DNA from: Ulota crispa
Lineage: Eukaryota; Streptophyta; Bryopsida; Orthotrichales; Orthotrichaceae
Reading direction: 5' to 3'
NCBI GenBank assembly: GCA_963920765.1
Contig: OY987243.1
Location: forward strand, 3,348,001 to 3,412,000
DNA: 64,000 nucleotides
The position numbers were made by a program, and so were the translations under genes. This document shows positions 47,323 through 63,490 of the stretch, piece after piece. Every line of letters starts with the position of its first letter. Within the stretch, counting starts at the first letter, position 1. The notes beneath the pieces are model-generated. The model had not been told where the DNA came from. It did not search any database and saw nothing but the letters and a program-made list of their open reading frames with translations.

Positions 47323-48879
47323 TCTACAGCATTTTTTCTTCTTGTAACAACAATGTTTGTTCTATTCATCCACTATTTTGCAATTACATGTACTCATTTT
47401 CATGTGTTTACATAACATTAAAACATCTGCAAAGAAAGCTAATCTACACATATGTACACAATAAATAAGAAGAAGAAAAGGGGCTCCCATCCAAGTAGGA
47501 TTTTCCAAAACGTATATACTTCTCCAATTTTTAAAATAAAATTGTCGTTGATTGGTTCAAAGTTCAACTAGGTTCCCTCTATATTCATGACTTTGCTGCT
47601 TTTTAAACAAGGGAGTTTAAGAATAATGGTCCAAAAATGATCAAAGATTCAACAAAAGAAAATCTCTACGTAATCTACTAAAAAGACAAAGAAACTATGA
47701 AGTACAATTTGACAATTTTAGTCTATGAAGGGCTATACTATTGAATTTTGTTCTTAAAATTCCGTAGAGACAAGTATAACACAAACTTCTAAAAGCCTTG
47801 AGAAGTATAGTAACGTGAATTTGAGAAATCTAATGAAATGATAATTTATCATCAAAAAATTAAAGATTGCATGTAGATAGTTCCATATGATTGGATTTAT
47901 TGTTGTACTCACCAATATTCATCAGTAATTTTGGAATAAAAGTATGATGATTTTTTATTGAGTTTACTCATGTAACGAATATTTACAAAATTTGCAAAAA
48001 TACGAGATTTTTTTACAGTACTGTTGTTTGATCGAAGATATTTAACCAAATTTGTGTCTTCTTTTTGGCTTGTTTCTTCAAGGGCCATTTATGTTTTGAA
48101 ATAAAAATTTAAACTTTTGAGCTAAAATGAATTTGATTGAACTATTGAACATTTGCAATGAAGTGAATTGGGAATTAGTGTAGTTCCAAGTGTTAAGAAT
48201 TAGCATAAGAATCTAGTAACAATTGGATGGATGAATAATTCAAAACTTTAGGTCCAAAAGACGCCTTCACGTTCACTAGCTTTACAGAAATTTGAATGTT
48301 TGGTCCCAAAGGGGTGAAATGAAATACAATAGAGAAGTAAAGATTGATCATTTAGACCTAAGGTAGGAGGTTCATATTGCGTGCGGTCATTTTGAACCGC
48401 CCATGTAAACTCCATCAAAATGAATATCAAGTGGTTCTAAAATCACCCACTTACAATCATTGAATGCATGGGAGAAAAGTTGTAAGAGCCAATCATCCTC
48501 CTTGATTCCCCAAATATCTTCACAACTTACAAGTGAACGGTTTTCAAAAGGCCTAGGGTTATAAATAGAGACACATGCCCTTTGAAAATTCATAAGTAAC
48601 TCAAAAATGCTTCAAAAAATATGAAACAACTTGTGTTACATTCCACATCTCTTTTTCTTTATCTGAAAAATGATCTAAAAATCCTCCCATCCACGAAAGA
48701 CCCTGAAAAAGAGGGATGAGCCCTTAGATGGTTAGTCTACAGCCCTCCTACCTTATTGTAAAATCTCCTTACATCTCACCTATTCCTTTCAATGAATGAT
48801 ATTATAAAAACAAGAGAAATTATTATTCTATTTAGTTGAAAATGTAACATAAATGTCATGTTGAGAGTAGAGAATTCTT
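47323..48879. other. AT-rich stretch with one dispersed repeat
   Basis: 48610-48770 is paralogous to 33468-33615. No gene recognised; the frames near 48248-48593 on the minus strand have no family signal. Confidence 0.45.
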
Positions 48880-49190
48880 CATTAAATATTGTGTTTAGGT
48901 TGTCTTTACATTTAGGTTGTCTTATCTTCAAAAGTTACTTTAAGACTCATTGCTTGGCCACTTAGAGGCACATATAACTCATTTTCACATGATTTACAAC
49001 CTAAATAATACTCATTTGATTTTTTACAACTTTGTTGTTCTTGTCAAGCCTTTTAAAATTTGTTTATTGGAGTTATTATATTATAGATTAAATTATCATA
49101 CTATCAGCAAGCAAGTAATTATAGTATAAAATATCAAGAAATTAGTGTGTGACAAGTGACAACCTAAACGCAATACTCAGTGTAAGTTTT
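48880..49190. repeat. Dispersed repeat 'R1', copy C
   Basis: Shares 'tttaggttgtctta', 'ttggccacttagaggcacat', 'ttttcacatg', 'caactttgttgttcttgtc' and 'cctaaacgcaatactcagtg' with 16850-17345 and the split copy at 17860-19350. This uninterrupted copy shows what the split copy lacked before insertion. Confidence 0.6.
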
Positions 49191-49640
49191 CTGTGCATCT
49201 TTTTAAAAACTTTGAAATATCTTCCCAAGTGTCAGAATTAACGAAAAAGGAAGCCCTCTATTATCACAGAGGATGAATGAAACCTACCAAACCTGATTCC
49301 GAACCAATATGCCCACAGCTCCTCGTCCCAATCGTATCACCAGACCTAAAAACGAGAGACCGAGGCTAATTCCGAACCGGGTCCATCGTGTTCCTTTTGG
49401 TGCAGCAGCGCCGCCTGTCACTCCCGCCTGTTAAGCTTAACTCTTCTGTTTGCTTCGCCCTCCTCAAGTTATACTGTGTTCATCGAGCCCCTCATCTGAA
49501 GCTCCTCTTTTGATCGCATCTTGTCCGGCTTTTTTTTTTTATCGTTGCTGCTTGAAAGAGCTCGTACTTTGATTAACTCTGCTGGTTCTTACGTTTCGGT
49601 TTTCTGCTAGCTTCTGAAAGCGCAGTGTGGACTTGCAACC
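49191..49640 (+). promoter_or_regulatory. Probable promoter and 5' leader of NOP10
   Basis: GC content rises from about 49290 and includes pyrimidine-rich blocks ('cgccctcctc', 'ccggcttttttttttt'), common in ribosome-biogenesis gene leaders. The transcription start cannot be fixed. Confidence 0.35.
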
Positions 49641-50734
49641 ATGTATCTCATGTGCTACACTAACGAGAACGGGGAGAAGGTGTACACCCTGAAGGTCAGT
49701 GCTAATTAGGACATTACGTTTCTATGATTGTGAATTTTGTATGACGGGGTTTCTTAACGAGGGTTTAGGGTTTTAGGGTTTTAGGTATTTCTCACCCGAC
49801 GGGAGCTGCACCCTTGGCGGGATGTTGTTCTTTCAATGTGGAGCGACCTTGCACTTTTTGGGCAGTTTTTGGTTGTAGAATCCTCTGTTAACGTCGGAGA
49901 ATAACGCGGTCACGTGTGATCTCTCTCGTCCTTCTGGGTGAGGGTGCTCTGCGTGAAAGTGAGGCAGCATATTCCATTGCCCTGGAGAGCAGCGTCGCTG
50001 CCTTAACTCTTTGGGACAGACCATGCAACCTATAGAAATAATCGGTTTTTTGAATCAGTTGTATAGTCAAGGTGAACTAGTTTCTATTTCGACAGGGTAT
50101 GCATCCTTGGCGTGATGTATGCCTAACTACTGTATGGAGCGGCTATGGCGTGTTGTGTGTGCTTTTCAGGTCTTAGAGTCCCTTTTCAACGTCAATGAAT
50201 GACGTGGTCTTTGTGTGAATTCCTTCTGACTTTAGGGTTGGGGTAATTTTGCACATATAAATGAGTCTCTCGTTCCATTAGTTTAGGACGCAGAGTCGCT
50301 GCTATCACTTTTTGAGGCTGGCCATGCGACTTTTACTAGTAATACTTTTTTTGGATCATTTAGGTTACATTGCCCTGGCCATGTTTGTTATGTTACGCAC
50401 ATGAGATGGCTACAGTTGTAAATTGTTGTATTCTAGATATGGTTAACTATGCGCTTGTAGACTGATTCTACAGACGAGCAGGATGCAGTACTAGCGAGAT
50501 TCGATGAATCTTGCACATGTTTACCGTTTTTATCTGCTTAGATTTCGTGTTATTTTATGTGAGATCTGATGCCTTGTGCTCTGAATTCTGCAGAAGGAAA
50601 GTCCCTCCGAGGAGGCAACTCATTCGGCGCATCCTGCTCGTTTCTCCCCTGATGACAAGTTTTCGAAGCACCGGATTATTTTGAAGAAGAGGTTCAACTT
50701 GTTGCCAACACAACAGCCTCCTCACAATTACTAG
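49641..50734 (+). CDS. NOP10: H/ACA ribonucleoprotein subunit NOP10
   Basis: Small core protein of H/ACA snoRNPs, which bind dyskerin/CBF5 to direct rRNA and snRNA pseudouridylation in nucleoli and Cajal bodies. The gene has two exons, 49641-49694 and 50594-50734, with a GT-AG phase-0 intron of 899 bp. The product is 64 residues, exactly the usual eukaryotic length. It starts [18 protein letters not shown]; exon 2 carries the invariant [17 protein letters not shown] block (residues 28-44), then [14 protein letters not shown]. The zinc-ribbon cysteines of archaeal NOP10 are reduced, as is normal in eukaryotes. The exons are too short to stand out as ORFs; the gene is called from the conserved peptide and splice sites. 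It has no functional link to its neighbours. Confidence 0.93.
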
Positions 50735-51268
50735 TGTGTTGACGAAGGAGTGTCTTTTCAATATATTTTCGGCAATATTGAAATTCAGTTACTTGCTATG
50801 GCATGTGCTGGTATTGAGAGGAACTATATCACTGGGACTATGTTGCTGGATTTGAGCCCTTTATACTAGTTTGCAGCTACAACGGCATGGGTTATCCCTG
50901 ACATATTGTACACTATGGGACCTCTTTTACAGGAAAGTTAGTTAATAGAAATATTTGATTATGCCATTGTGTTGTCAAAGTGCTTCTTCTTCTTGTGTGG
51001 CAATTGTACCCTTGTTCAATACCCGTGTGTGATGAATTATTGAATTTATAGTGTTTATGAAATGCCTGAATAGTCTAGGTTAGTTGTCTTGGCAGATGGC
51101 TAAAAATATGTGTGTTGCAATTAGGGGATGGGACCCATGAAACATGTTATTTGAACCATTACCCTCCATCCAAAATATTTCCTATTAAAATGAGGAGTAT
51201 ACAAAACGGTAGACAAGAGCAAACCCTTGAAAGCCCAGCCCGGCTGGTCACGGCTCATATTACTGCAC
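50735..51268. other. 3' flank of NOP10
   Basis: Probable 3' UTR and downstream sequence. No further gene seen before the MITE at 51269. Confidence 0.4.
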
Positions 51269-51476
51269 ATAACGTACGTCGATGTGGGGGCCAGGGTGGA
51301 AAAGCACTGTTATTTTCACCCGCCAGAAATTGTGAAAGTTAACGATTACCATGGTGAGATTGAATTTGAGAACTTTGGATTCATATTTGGATTCAGAGAC
51401 CTTGCTTTCGTCATGAAATAGGGAGCAAATTGTTAAACCTGAGTTTTTTTGCCCTGGTCCCACATCGACGTATGTG
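51269..51476. mobile_element. TIR MITE (~208 bp) downstream of NOP10
   Basis: CATAACGTACGTCGATGTGG followed by 'gggccaggg' pairs with 'gccctggtcccacatcgacg' plus 'tatgtg' at the right end, giving TIRs of about 27 bp. The interior is partly inverted ('gattgaatttgagaactttg', 'ggattcagagaccttg') and resembles one arm of the 14482-14872 MITE. Confidence 0.7.
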
Positions 51477-52671
51477 TATACACTGAGTCAGCTGGTCACA
51501 TCAACTGCCCCACCCATTATAATACTGTTTCTAAATGTTATAATAATATTTCTAAAAATCTTTTTAAAAATCTTTTTAAAAACATGAGAATATAAATGCA
51601 TTTAGAATTTTCTCCTAAAAATATGAGTGCATTTGATAAGGTTTTTTCTTGGCACCCCACAATTGACCATGCATCTATGATCACTTCTGCAAAAAATTCA
51701 GATGGAAAACGGCTTTCTTTCTGTCGTGGGACAAAAAAAACGTCCGCCGTGTCGTTTACGTGTTAACCTGAAAACCTCTCACAAAGACGGTCATTGTGCG
51801 TAAACTGTCTCTTAATGTCATGTTTGCTACAATAAGTTAGCCTTGTTTGGCAGACCATCTAAATAATAAGGCAATGGCAATATTCCGGGTGTATTTACGA
51901 TAAAATTCTGCCTATACATGTAATGACTTTCGAAATTTACCTATATTTGTGATTATTTTGTAAGTTAGTGTCCTTTTTTATCAATCCCTCTTACAATTAC
52001 ACAACTTTAACCAATTGAGAATGAGACTATGCGTTTGCACAAAGCCATGTTTCGGGTCAAAATTTCTTTGCTGAAATTGCAGTGTCCTGTGTTTGCGGCA
52101 TTCACGAAGTGAGCGCTGTAGCACCGCTATACAGCGTCCCAGTACAGTCTTCTGAAAGAGGCCCATATCGCATTGGATAGACAATAACTTACCACGTAAG
52201 CATATTCAAATTAGCTGTGCGAGCTTCAAAAGTAAACTTTAAAAAAACGTGCTTTCTGTACTTCACATCACACAAAGCTTTCCCAGGATTCATCTAATGA
52301 TACAAAAAATTTACTCATCATGTAAACATTGATACATTTCCTCAAATTAACAGGGGTTTTAATTGTCGCTGAGGAGTACAATCTACAGATGAAATATGAC
52401 CACTTCTCAAGATGCTGTCTGTCAGGTGGAATACTTATCGCCTGGCCCCCCTTCTTGAAAGTACTCTACATGGGTTAGTTGTAATTGGTTTTGGAACTAA
52501 TCTGTTTTGGAACATGCATAACAGGATTAAAGTGGGCTGATTTTTTCAAGGTACAGGTTGTGGTCAGGACTGAAATAAGTCAGCCTCTAGTTTTCAGAGA
52601 CTACGTCTAAGTGTTGTTAATGTGGAGAGAATACGGTACAAAACCAAGCACATTGCGTCCTTGAGATCCAT
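51477..52671. other. Intergenic region between NOP10 and squalene epoxidase
   Basis: Includes the 3' flank of the squalene epoxidase gene on the minus strand. A remnant resembling the Mutator MITE ('cctatatttgtgattatttt' near 51937) may be present. No gene seen. Confidence 0.4.
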
Positions 52672-56612
<3,941 letters not shown>

Positions 56613-57213
56613 CACGACACTCGTCCAATCCAATGGAAGAGGCAGGGCGCTGACAGTGTCGCAATGAGCAATGCATTCCCAAACCTCGCCCACCTCGCAT
56701 CACTTTCTTACACCAACTCCGAGGTCCTTACGTTTGTGCGTCTCCTGCCCCCCATTCGTGGCGGGTCCTGACGAACTGCCGAGCTTGAAAGTGGTCTACG
56801 AAAAAGCCCATGCACCCTTCTCAAACGAACCACTCTTGTACTCCTCCAGATGCTGAGTTAAAAATGGATCTTCCGCAACGGGGAGTAAGCTTACCGGTAT
56901 TTAGTTACGAGCTTGCCGGTTGATTTTGAGAATTGCTCAATTGACTTTAAAAGTTTAGGAGGAAAAAAAAGAAAGTATTCCGTATTGGCCGATTAATCTT
57001 AAAAACTCCCCGGACTGTAGTAAGCACAGCACAGCAAAGCCAAGCCAAGCAAAGCAGGCGGAGTTGTGTGCGTGGCCTGTACAGTACCAGCCAGGCAGCC
57101 ATGGGCCGTTGGTTTCATCACTTGTGAACCGTGACTCTCATCGAAACATTTTACTGGTGCCAGGGGTGGCAGGAGATGGCGTTCGAAATTCTCGCCGCCA
57201 TCCTCGCCAAGTG
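56613..57213 (-). promoter_or_regulatory. Probable promoter/leader of squalene epoxidase
   Basis: GC-rich leader just upstream of the start codon, then an AT-rich interval (56870-57000) and a short 'agcaaagccaagcc' repeat at 57015-57057. No sterol-response motif is claimed. The transcription start is unknown. Confidence 0.35.
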
Positions 57214-57297
57214 CCATACCCTGCCGTACCCTGTCATACCCTGTCGTACCCTGTCATACCCTGTCGTACCCTGTCGTACCCTGTCGTACCCTGTCGT
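57214..57297. repeat. Minisatellite, 10-bp unit CTGTCGTACC
   Basis: About eight near-perfect copies, with CTGTCATACC and CTGCCGTACC variants, in the upstream region of squalene epoxidase, about 600 bp before its start. Degenerate units continue to about 57335 ('acatacccggtcataccctg'). Confidence 0.9.
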
Positions 57298-57390
57298 TTC
57301 AAGGTATACCCGGACATACCCGGTCATACCCTGGACCTTTCGTGATATGAAAAGGTCGTGATATGACATCAGCTGAAAATCACTTGAGGG

Positions 57391-57490
57391 CTCGCGCCGG
57401 GCCAGGGTGAACCGACCCCACCTCATTGCTCCCGGGCCGGCCTGGATGAATGGAGGCGAGGAATTCAGTCAACAGACTGCTTTATGAGGT
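57391..57490. repeat. Dispersed repeat shared with 35240-35340
   Basis: 'ggccagggtgaaccgacccc', 'ctcattgc', 'cctggatgaatg' and 'agtcaacagactgctttatg' match the AT-richer copy. Higher GC here suggests the younger or less deaminated copy. Confidence 0.55.
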
Positions 57491-57514
57491 AAGGCACATC
57501 GGGAAAACACCCCC

Positions 57515-59323
57515 CTACATCAACAGTATTGATACACTATTAATGGATTCTCTGTCCTCAGCAGTACTGATGCAATATTAAAATTATGTTGTTATAGTAT
57601 TGTAAAATTGGCATTTTTAGCAATATTGCAATGATTAATAATTTTGCAATGTTGATGCAATGAGCCTTATTGAAGTAATATTGCAACATTGGCATATACT
57701 AAAATTTGTTCAAAAAAATATTACAAACAACCAATCAATTAAGATAAAGTTTGTATTGATACAGTATTGCACAAATATTGCTATATTTTTTATTTATATC
57801 CAATTACAATATTGTTGCAATACTAAAAATATACGCACATAATATTGAGGAATTCAATATTGTTGTCATATTGATTGCAACAATTTTCTTAAATAAGAAT
57901 TGTTTTGAATGTATATTACAATTGTACTATTTACAATAATATTTTTGTGTTAAAACAATACTACGCAAGTATCACAAGAGAATAGGATTTTGGTACTCTT
58001 GCTTGAATGTGGAGGGCCCATTCTACAAGATGGAGAAGACTCATTCTTCACCTTGGGAGGTGAAGAATGAGTGGATGTGAAGGTGTTGCCTTCCCAAATG
58101 TTATTTACTATATGTTTTGTAACTTACAATTATATTTTACTAATTCACTCTTATATTATGATTACTTCTATACTTTTGAGTATGATGGTTCAATCAGTTT
58201 GCTAAACTTAATTATAGTTTTAAGAAAATTTGATGATCACATTTTTTATTAGACCTCATCTTGGGATTGCAAGACTTCTTGGAGGGTATTGTGCAATGGA
58301 TTTTTTTTTTTAACTTAATCTTCCACAATTTAGTGTTTTTTAAACTTACTAAACTTTGGCGGCCATTAAGGAATAGTGAAACAATTGTTTTTAGAAAAAC
58401 TAGATCTTAAAAAAGATCTCAATTAAGTTCATTTTCATTTTCAAAAATTTGTTTGACATCTTGAGCCTCCAATAAAAACTTATATGCAAATTTCTAAGAG
58501 GGGTTGAAAAGGAAATTTTCTTGAACATTTTCAAACACCCTCTCATAATTTTGTACATAACTCTTAAATGAAATATTGAAATTTGAAATGGTTTAAAAAA
58601 ATGAAATCTAACTTAATTTAACATCCTCTTCAGTCCAAGGTATTTTGAAAAAGTTGTTTTACTATGCCAAAGTGGCCTTCAAAATTTGCTGATTTTACAA
58701 ATCAAATGAAGAAGAATGAGAATAACTAGGTAAATTTCAATTTAATATTTACATGTGCATATCTCAAATCATGTGATGTAGTAATGAGGATACACCATGA
58801 CCACTCACATGTTATTTCACTACATTTTCACTTATTATTACCACCAACATCTCGAGACGATCCCGATTTTTTTCCCCCATGGGGGCTTTTTCAATGAGGA
58901 TACACCATGAGAACTCAAAAGTTAAGTGCCTCCAAGTTGGAGTAACACCCGGATAGGTGACCCCTCGGGGGATCTTGGTGCAATAGTAGATTGTGTGGTG
59001 CAATAGTAGGACTTGTGGCTTGCCATGCGTATGTGGAGTCTTTTTTTATCTTATAAACTAAAAACAAATAAATTGGAAGACTTCTTTTTTTTCCCCAATG
59101 CATTATATGATATTGAAGTATGACTCTTTCATTACTATATCAATATTGCTTTATTACATAGCACGTAATATTGTTTACATACAGTAACAATATTGTGTTT
59201 ATTTTAATTACTTGCAATATTGTTGTAGTATTGCATCAATATTCTACCATGAAGCCATTGCAATCAGTATTGATGCAATATTGGTACAATATTGTATAGA
59301 GTAGAGGTTTTTTCTTGATGTAG
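57515..59323. mobile_element. CACTA-like element with CAATATTG subterminal repeats
   Basis: The left end CTACATCAACAG and right end TTCTTGATGTAG are inverted. Read inward from the right it is TACTACATCAAGAAAAAACC, close to classic plant CACTA ends. Both flanks (57530-57960 and 59110-59300) are crowded with CAATATTG/TTGCAATA motifs, while the middle is ordinary AT-rich sequence. A perfect 15-bp stem-loop (ACTCATTCTTCACCT) lies at 58039-58072. No transposase and no clear target duplication. Confidence 0.55.
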
Positions 59324-59349
59324 TAACACCTAGAGTTTAATTTTTGTTT

Positions 59350-59640
59350 TTGTCAGGGTAGAGCGACCTGCACCTCAAGATGCTGGCAGGTACGGAAAAT
59401 TTTGCTAAAATTGGAATGAATGAAAGATCAGTAGAAGTTCATCCAAAAAACTTTTAATATAAGCTACTTTCATCCAAGATATGGCGAATCATGTTTCAAC
59501 TCATGTATGGATATGGCAATTTCATCCAAATTTTCACTAAAATATCTTAGTGTATCGATAGCCATCTCACTTTTGAAGTAAGATTCTGGCAAAAATTTGC
59601 CAAGAAATTAAACGCTAACACCCATAAGCGTGAAACTAAG
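59350..59640. repeat. Third copy of the ~260-bp repeat, then the 'ataagcgtga' repeat
   Basis: 'tagagcgacctgcacctcaa' to 'ggcaatttcatcc' matches 22410-22935. It is followed at 59618 by 'acacccataagcgtgaaact', the start of the family seen at 1100 and 18029. Confidence 0.55.
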
Positions 59641-59723
59641 GATTTTGGAGTAAGGAAAATCAACTGATGATAACTTTGAAAAATTATTGTCAAGTTAGGA
59701 AGAGGAAATCAGAAATATTGGCA

Positions 59724-60605
59724 TTGACCCCTAAAGTCCTTTTGTGTTTACATGGTCAAATGCCACAAATTTGCTCTCTCTCAATAAAGTGATTAGTAAA
59801 TCAAAATTTTGAATTTTTTTCAACAATTTAATCATAAGACCTATTTTGTCACTTGCTTATGTACATCCTCTCAAAAATTCAAACTTTGCGAGGGCATACT
59901 TCATTAGATTATAACACTCAAAGTAGGGGCTAAATTTTTTTTGAAGCTTCTCTTAGGTGTTAGTGTTTTTTTTTTGTCATTCAAAATGATATCTTCCACT
60001 TTATGAATTTCTTGTGCAATTTAACTTTCTTGTAGAGCATGAAGTTGGCTATATGCCTCACAAATTTCATGATCCCCTAATGCTTAAAACATAATGGAAA
60101 AGAATTGGGAGCGGGAATTGCTTTGTTCAAATTGTCATTACACTAAGAAAACTTCACCAAATAGTTTTGTATATAAATCAATCTCAATTACAAAATCCAT
60201 ATAGCGGAAACCTAGAACATCATGTGGAGTATTTGCCAAAGTAATTTTTTTCTAAAAATAAAGAGTAAAACATAAGTTATTACATAGTCAAGGAGAGTTG
60301 ACCGCAAATTTTGCCCATTGACCAAGCCATTGTAATTGAGTGCTTTTGAATTCTATTTGGGCAACACCCTTCCTCAATCCCTTTCTTTTTGAATTTTTTT
60401 GAGAATGCACGTGTTGACATCTAAATCACATTTGGTACCATATCTCACTCAAAAACTATTCAATTCCACTTTTTTTGGGAGGTATGCAAGCTTTTCAATA
60501 TGAGCACATACACCTTTATTTTCACAATTTTATCTTTTGTATTTACTTGGGAAATGTTTGCCCAAATATTCCAAAAGCCCAAAGTGGGCTCCTTGGTCCT
60601 TTAGC
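59724..60605. mobile_element. Degenerate TTAA-type element
   Basis: 'attgacccctaaagtcc' and 'gggctccttggtcctttagcc' look like decayed TTAACCCCTAAAGGACC ends about 880 bp apart, near the size of the 924-bp family. The TTAA itself is mutated at both ends, so this is tentative. Confidence 0.3.
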
Positions 60606-61355
60606 CAAAAGCTAGTTAGAAAACAAACGAGAAAATAGAGATATCTATTTTACAAATTTTGGTCCTACCACACCTCACATTGATTTCACGCTGATTTTTT
60701 GTAGATCATGTTTTTGTTACTTAATGATGTTTGTTTTAACAAAAAAAAGATATACGGATGTTTCCTACATACCCATCCATTCAAATCTCAAAAATTCATC
60801 ACCAATTTTTTTCAATCACTTTTCATGTAAAACCATGATTTTTAGTACAAAATAATTTACCAAAAATGGGGTTTTGATTTTTTTGGAACCAAATTTTGAT
60901 ATGCTTGACTTGTACTGCATGCATAAGAAATACAAATCCATGATGCAAGGCCAAAAAAACTTGAATTATACTCTATCTTTTGCAAAGTTCTTTAACTAAC
61001 AAAATGGGCCAGAACATAACATACTGAGGGGTACACAGGTGGAATATGTTTACAAAACATTTAGAGGTTTATGCCTCTAAACATTGGGAGATCTCCCCAC
61101 ACAAAGTCTACAATCGGATGAATAGTTTAAATTTGGTTAAATGTAATATTTATACGCTTCTTATCATTACAACTATGCTTTTATTATTTTCTATAAGAAG
61201 TAGGCAGATTTTAGGGAAAACAAAACCAGGATACTTTTTGAGACCTTTTGATTTCATAATCATGTGAAAAACGAGCCATGCATTACTTGATTTTCAATCT
61301 CCAAAATTGCATGCATTAAAAGGATTGACTAAGCATGAGGAGCAGTTTGAGGCCA
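60606..61355. other. AT-rich stretch, no gene recognised
   Basis: The open frame at 61046-61267 (73 codons, hydrophobic centre) has no family I recognise and its codon composition matches the background. Confidence 0.4.
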
Positions 61356-61437
61356 TTAACCCATAAATGCCCATGGTGCTGAATTCTACTGTTGAAAACA
61401 CTACATTTTGGTGGTGTCGTGGGCATTTAGGGGTTAA
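61356..61437. mobile_element. TTAA-bounded MITE, 82 bp (chain element 1)
   Basis: TTAACCCATAAATGCCCATGG at the left and 'gggcatttaggggttaa' at the right; the ATGCCCA block is shared by both ends. The smallest member of the group. Its right TTAA is also the left TTAA of the next element. Confidence 0.75.
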
Positions 61438-62413
61438 TCTCTCATCACCTAAGGGAGCGAAAAGTGTCTCTTGACAGTCCATCACTTCTACTACAAATGT
61501 TATAATTTTTGTATTCATTATTAAAAGTCAAATAAATTTGTTGGCAATGTTGCGCATACTAGTCTAATTTTTAGGATAGAATTTCTAAACCAATCTAAGG
61601 CATATTGAGTTTGTGAAAGCCATTCAAAATTCACAGGGTCAATTTGAGTTCACCACAGTGCATTGTGATGACTGCAACTTTGGGGGCTTGTATCTTTTTC
61701 ATCAAATTTTTGTTTTCAAAAAAATTTGATGGATTTTGTTCTCCTTAAAGTCTAGTAATTGTGGTATAATTTTCATGTCAATCCAAGTTTTCTTGAAAAT
61801 TTGGGAGCAACTCAAAGTTCAAAATTCACACATTTTGGAATTACAGTGAACTTTGGTGGCTTATAAATTCCTCGTAAAAACTTTGTTTTCAATATTTATT
61901 ATTGAAAAAGTTGTGTATACTAGTGTTGTAGCTGTGGTTAAATTTTCATATCAATCCAAGAAGGTATGAGTGAATGAGAAGCAACTTAGTAGAGGGAGGT
62001 TTTGCCATAGATGTGATTTTTTGCTACTTTTTTCACTATTTTTTGACATTTCAAAAAAAAATTGCAAACAAAATAAGTAAGTCAATTGATATTTTCTTTC
62101 ACCAATGTGTTTTTATATTGGTTTAAATCACTTTAAATCTTAATTTTTTTTCTTTTCAGTAGGTTTAAAATTCATATTTCACCTCCAAATGTGTTTTTAG
62201 GAAAATTTCAGTATCTTTTTTCAACACTAAAACAGTATAATCTTTCAATCTATGTGGTCAAATGACCCCAAATTTGATCCATATCATCCACAACATGCAC
62301 ACTACAAGATTGTATAGTTGAGATTTTTGTGTTCCACTAGCATTTCGAATTACAACACTTGAAAAGAAAGGATGATCTCAACCCTCTATGCACCTTAGGC
62401 AATGAGGGGTTAA
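61434..62413. mobile_element. TTAA-bounded element, 980 bp (chain element 2)
   Basis: TTAATCTCTCATCACCTAAG at the left and CTTAGGCAATGAGGGGTTAA at the right share the CATnnCCTAAG block. The interior has repeated 'caaagttcaaaattcaca' motifs but no gene. Confidence 0.7.
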
Positions 62414-63063
62414 CCCCTCAAGACCCATGCACTTTCTTGAGTATCTCAAAATTTGTTCTTGGATGAACAAAATGTCAACCTTTTGATAAGTTGCATCAAA
62501 GTTTTTTAAATTGTAACCGTACAAATTCAAACTAGATATGTTAGAGATCACATAGGAAAAGAAAACACAACAATATCACTTATGGATTGAAAGATTATAA
62601 CATTTGATCAAGAGGGTATTAAAACTGTGAAAGTGATTTGGAGTCTTTAAATCCTCTTTCACATCTCAAATCTAAAACTAAGGATACCAAAAAAATATGA
62701 GTATGTAAAGTACAACATGTTTAACCCTAATCAATTTATGGCTTCTTAAAATCTACTTTAAAACTTTTTACATTAAGTTTCAAATGTGATTGTTTCTCCA
62801 AGTTCTAGTGTACTTTAGGCTCATTTCCAAGAGCTCTCAACACTAGAAAGTGAAGATTTGCAATGGATACCCTTGCACAAAATCTTAAATAGAAAAATCA
62901 TAATTAGCCATTTTCAAAATCAGACTTTTGACATTAAAACAAGAATTGAACAAGAACTTTCAAAAATTAATTAATATTGTAATAAATCATGAAGAAAATT
63001 TAGGCATCCCAAATTATAAACAAGGAGGGACAGTTTTGGTCCCCATGGGCCTTGAGGGGTTAA
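62410..63063 (+). mobile_element. TTAA-bounded element, 654 bp (chain element 3)
   Basis: TTAACCCCTCAAGACCCATG at the left and CATGGGCCTTGAGGGGTTAA at the right. Collinear with 19820-20472 ('gagtatctcaaaatttgttc', 'cacataggaaaagaaa', 'ctaaaactaaggatacc'). Confidence 0.8.
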
Positions 63064-63279
63064 CCCCTGAACGTCACATGGGCTCTGGAGATACGGTACC
63101 AAATACGGTCATAACCAATATTTAGAAGTTTGAATCAGCTAGAAATTAAGTGTTACAACCATACATATTGAAGGGTTGTATGATGGGGGGTGCATAAATA
63201 AATTTGGAAAGCCCTCAAAATAGCTCAAATACGTCCGTATATACAGCCACAAAGGGCTTTTGTGCCATTCATGGGTTAA
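63060..63279. mobile_element. TTAA-bounded MITE, 220 bp (chain element 4)
   Basis: TTAACCCCTGAACGTCACAT at the left and GTGCCATTCATGGGTTAA at the right. Shares its left TTAA with chain element 3. 'atacggtaccaaatacggtc' and 'aatacgtccgtatatac' inside form short inverted motifs. Confidence 0.7.
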
Positions 63280-63490
63280 GGTAGAAGCACCCAAATGCAA
63301 CCTTTACCTTAGTTGTGGTAATTTGGAGGAACTTTTGAGAATGTAATGGCATGTGCTTGTTAGGAAATAGGTACAGATTCAAGCAGAAAAAAATTTGGAA
63401 TTTTTTGAGGTCATATGAATAGATTGTGAATTGTTAAAGATAATTCCCTAGATTGACCTATTGTGGACACTAGACCCCTGAAAAAGCGAT

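Noticed and set aside
56613..56693. 27-residue N-terminal extension of squalene epoxidase
   Set aside because: The upstream codon at 56693 is GTG, not ATG. ATG 56612 gives a family-like length.
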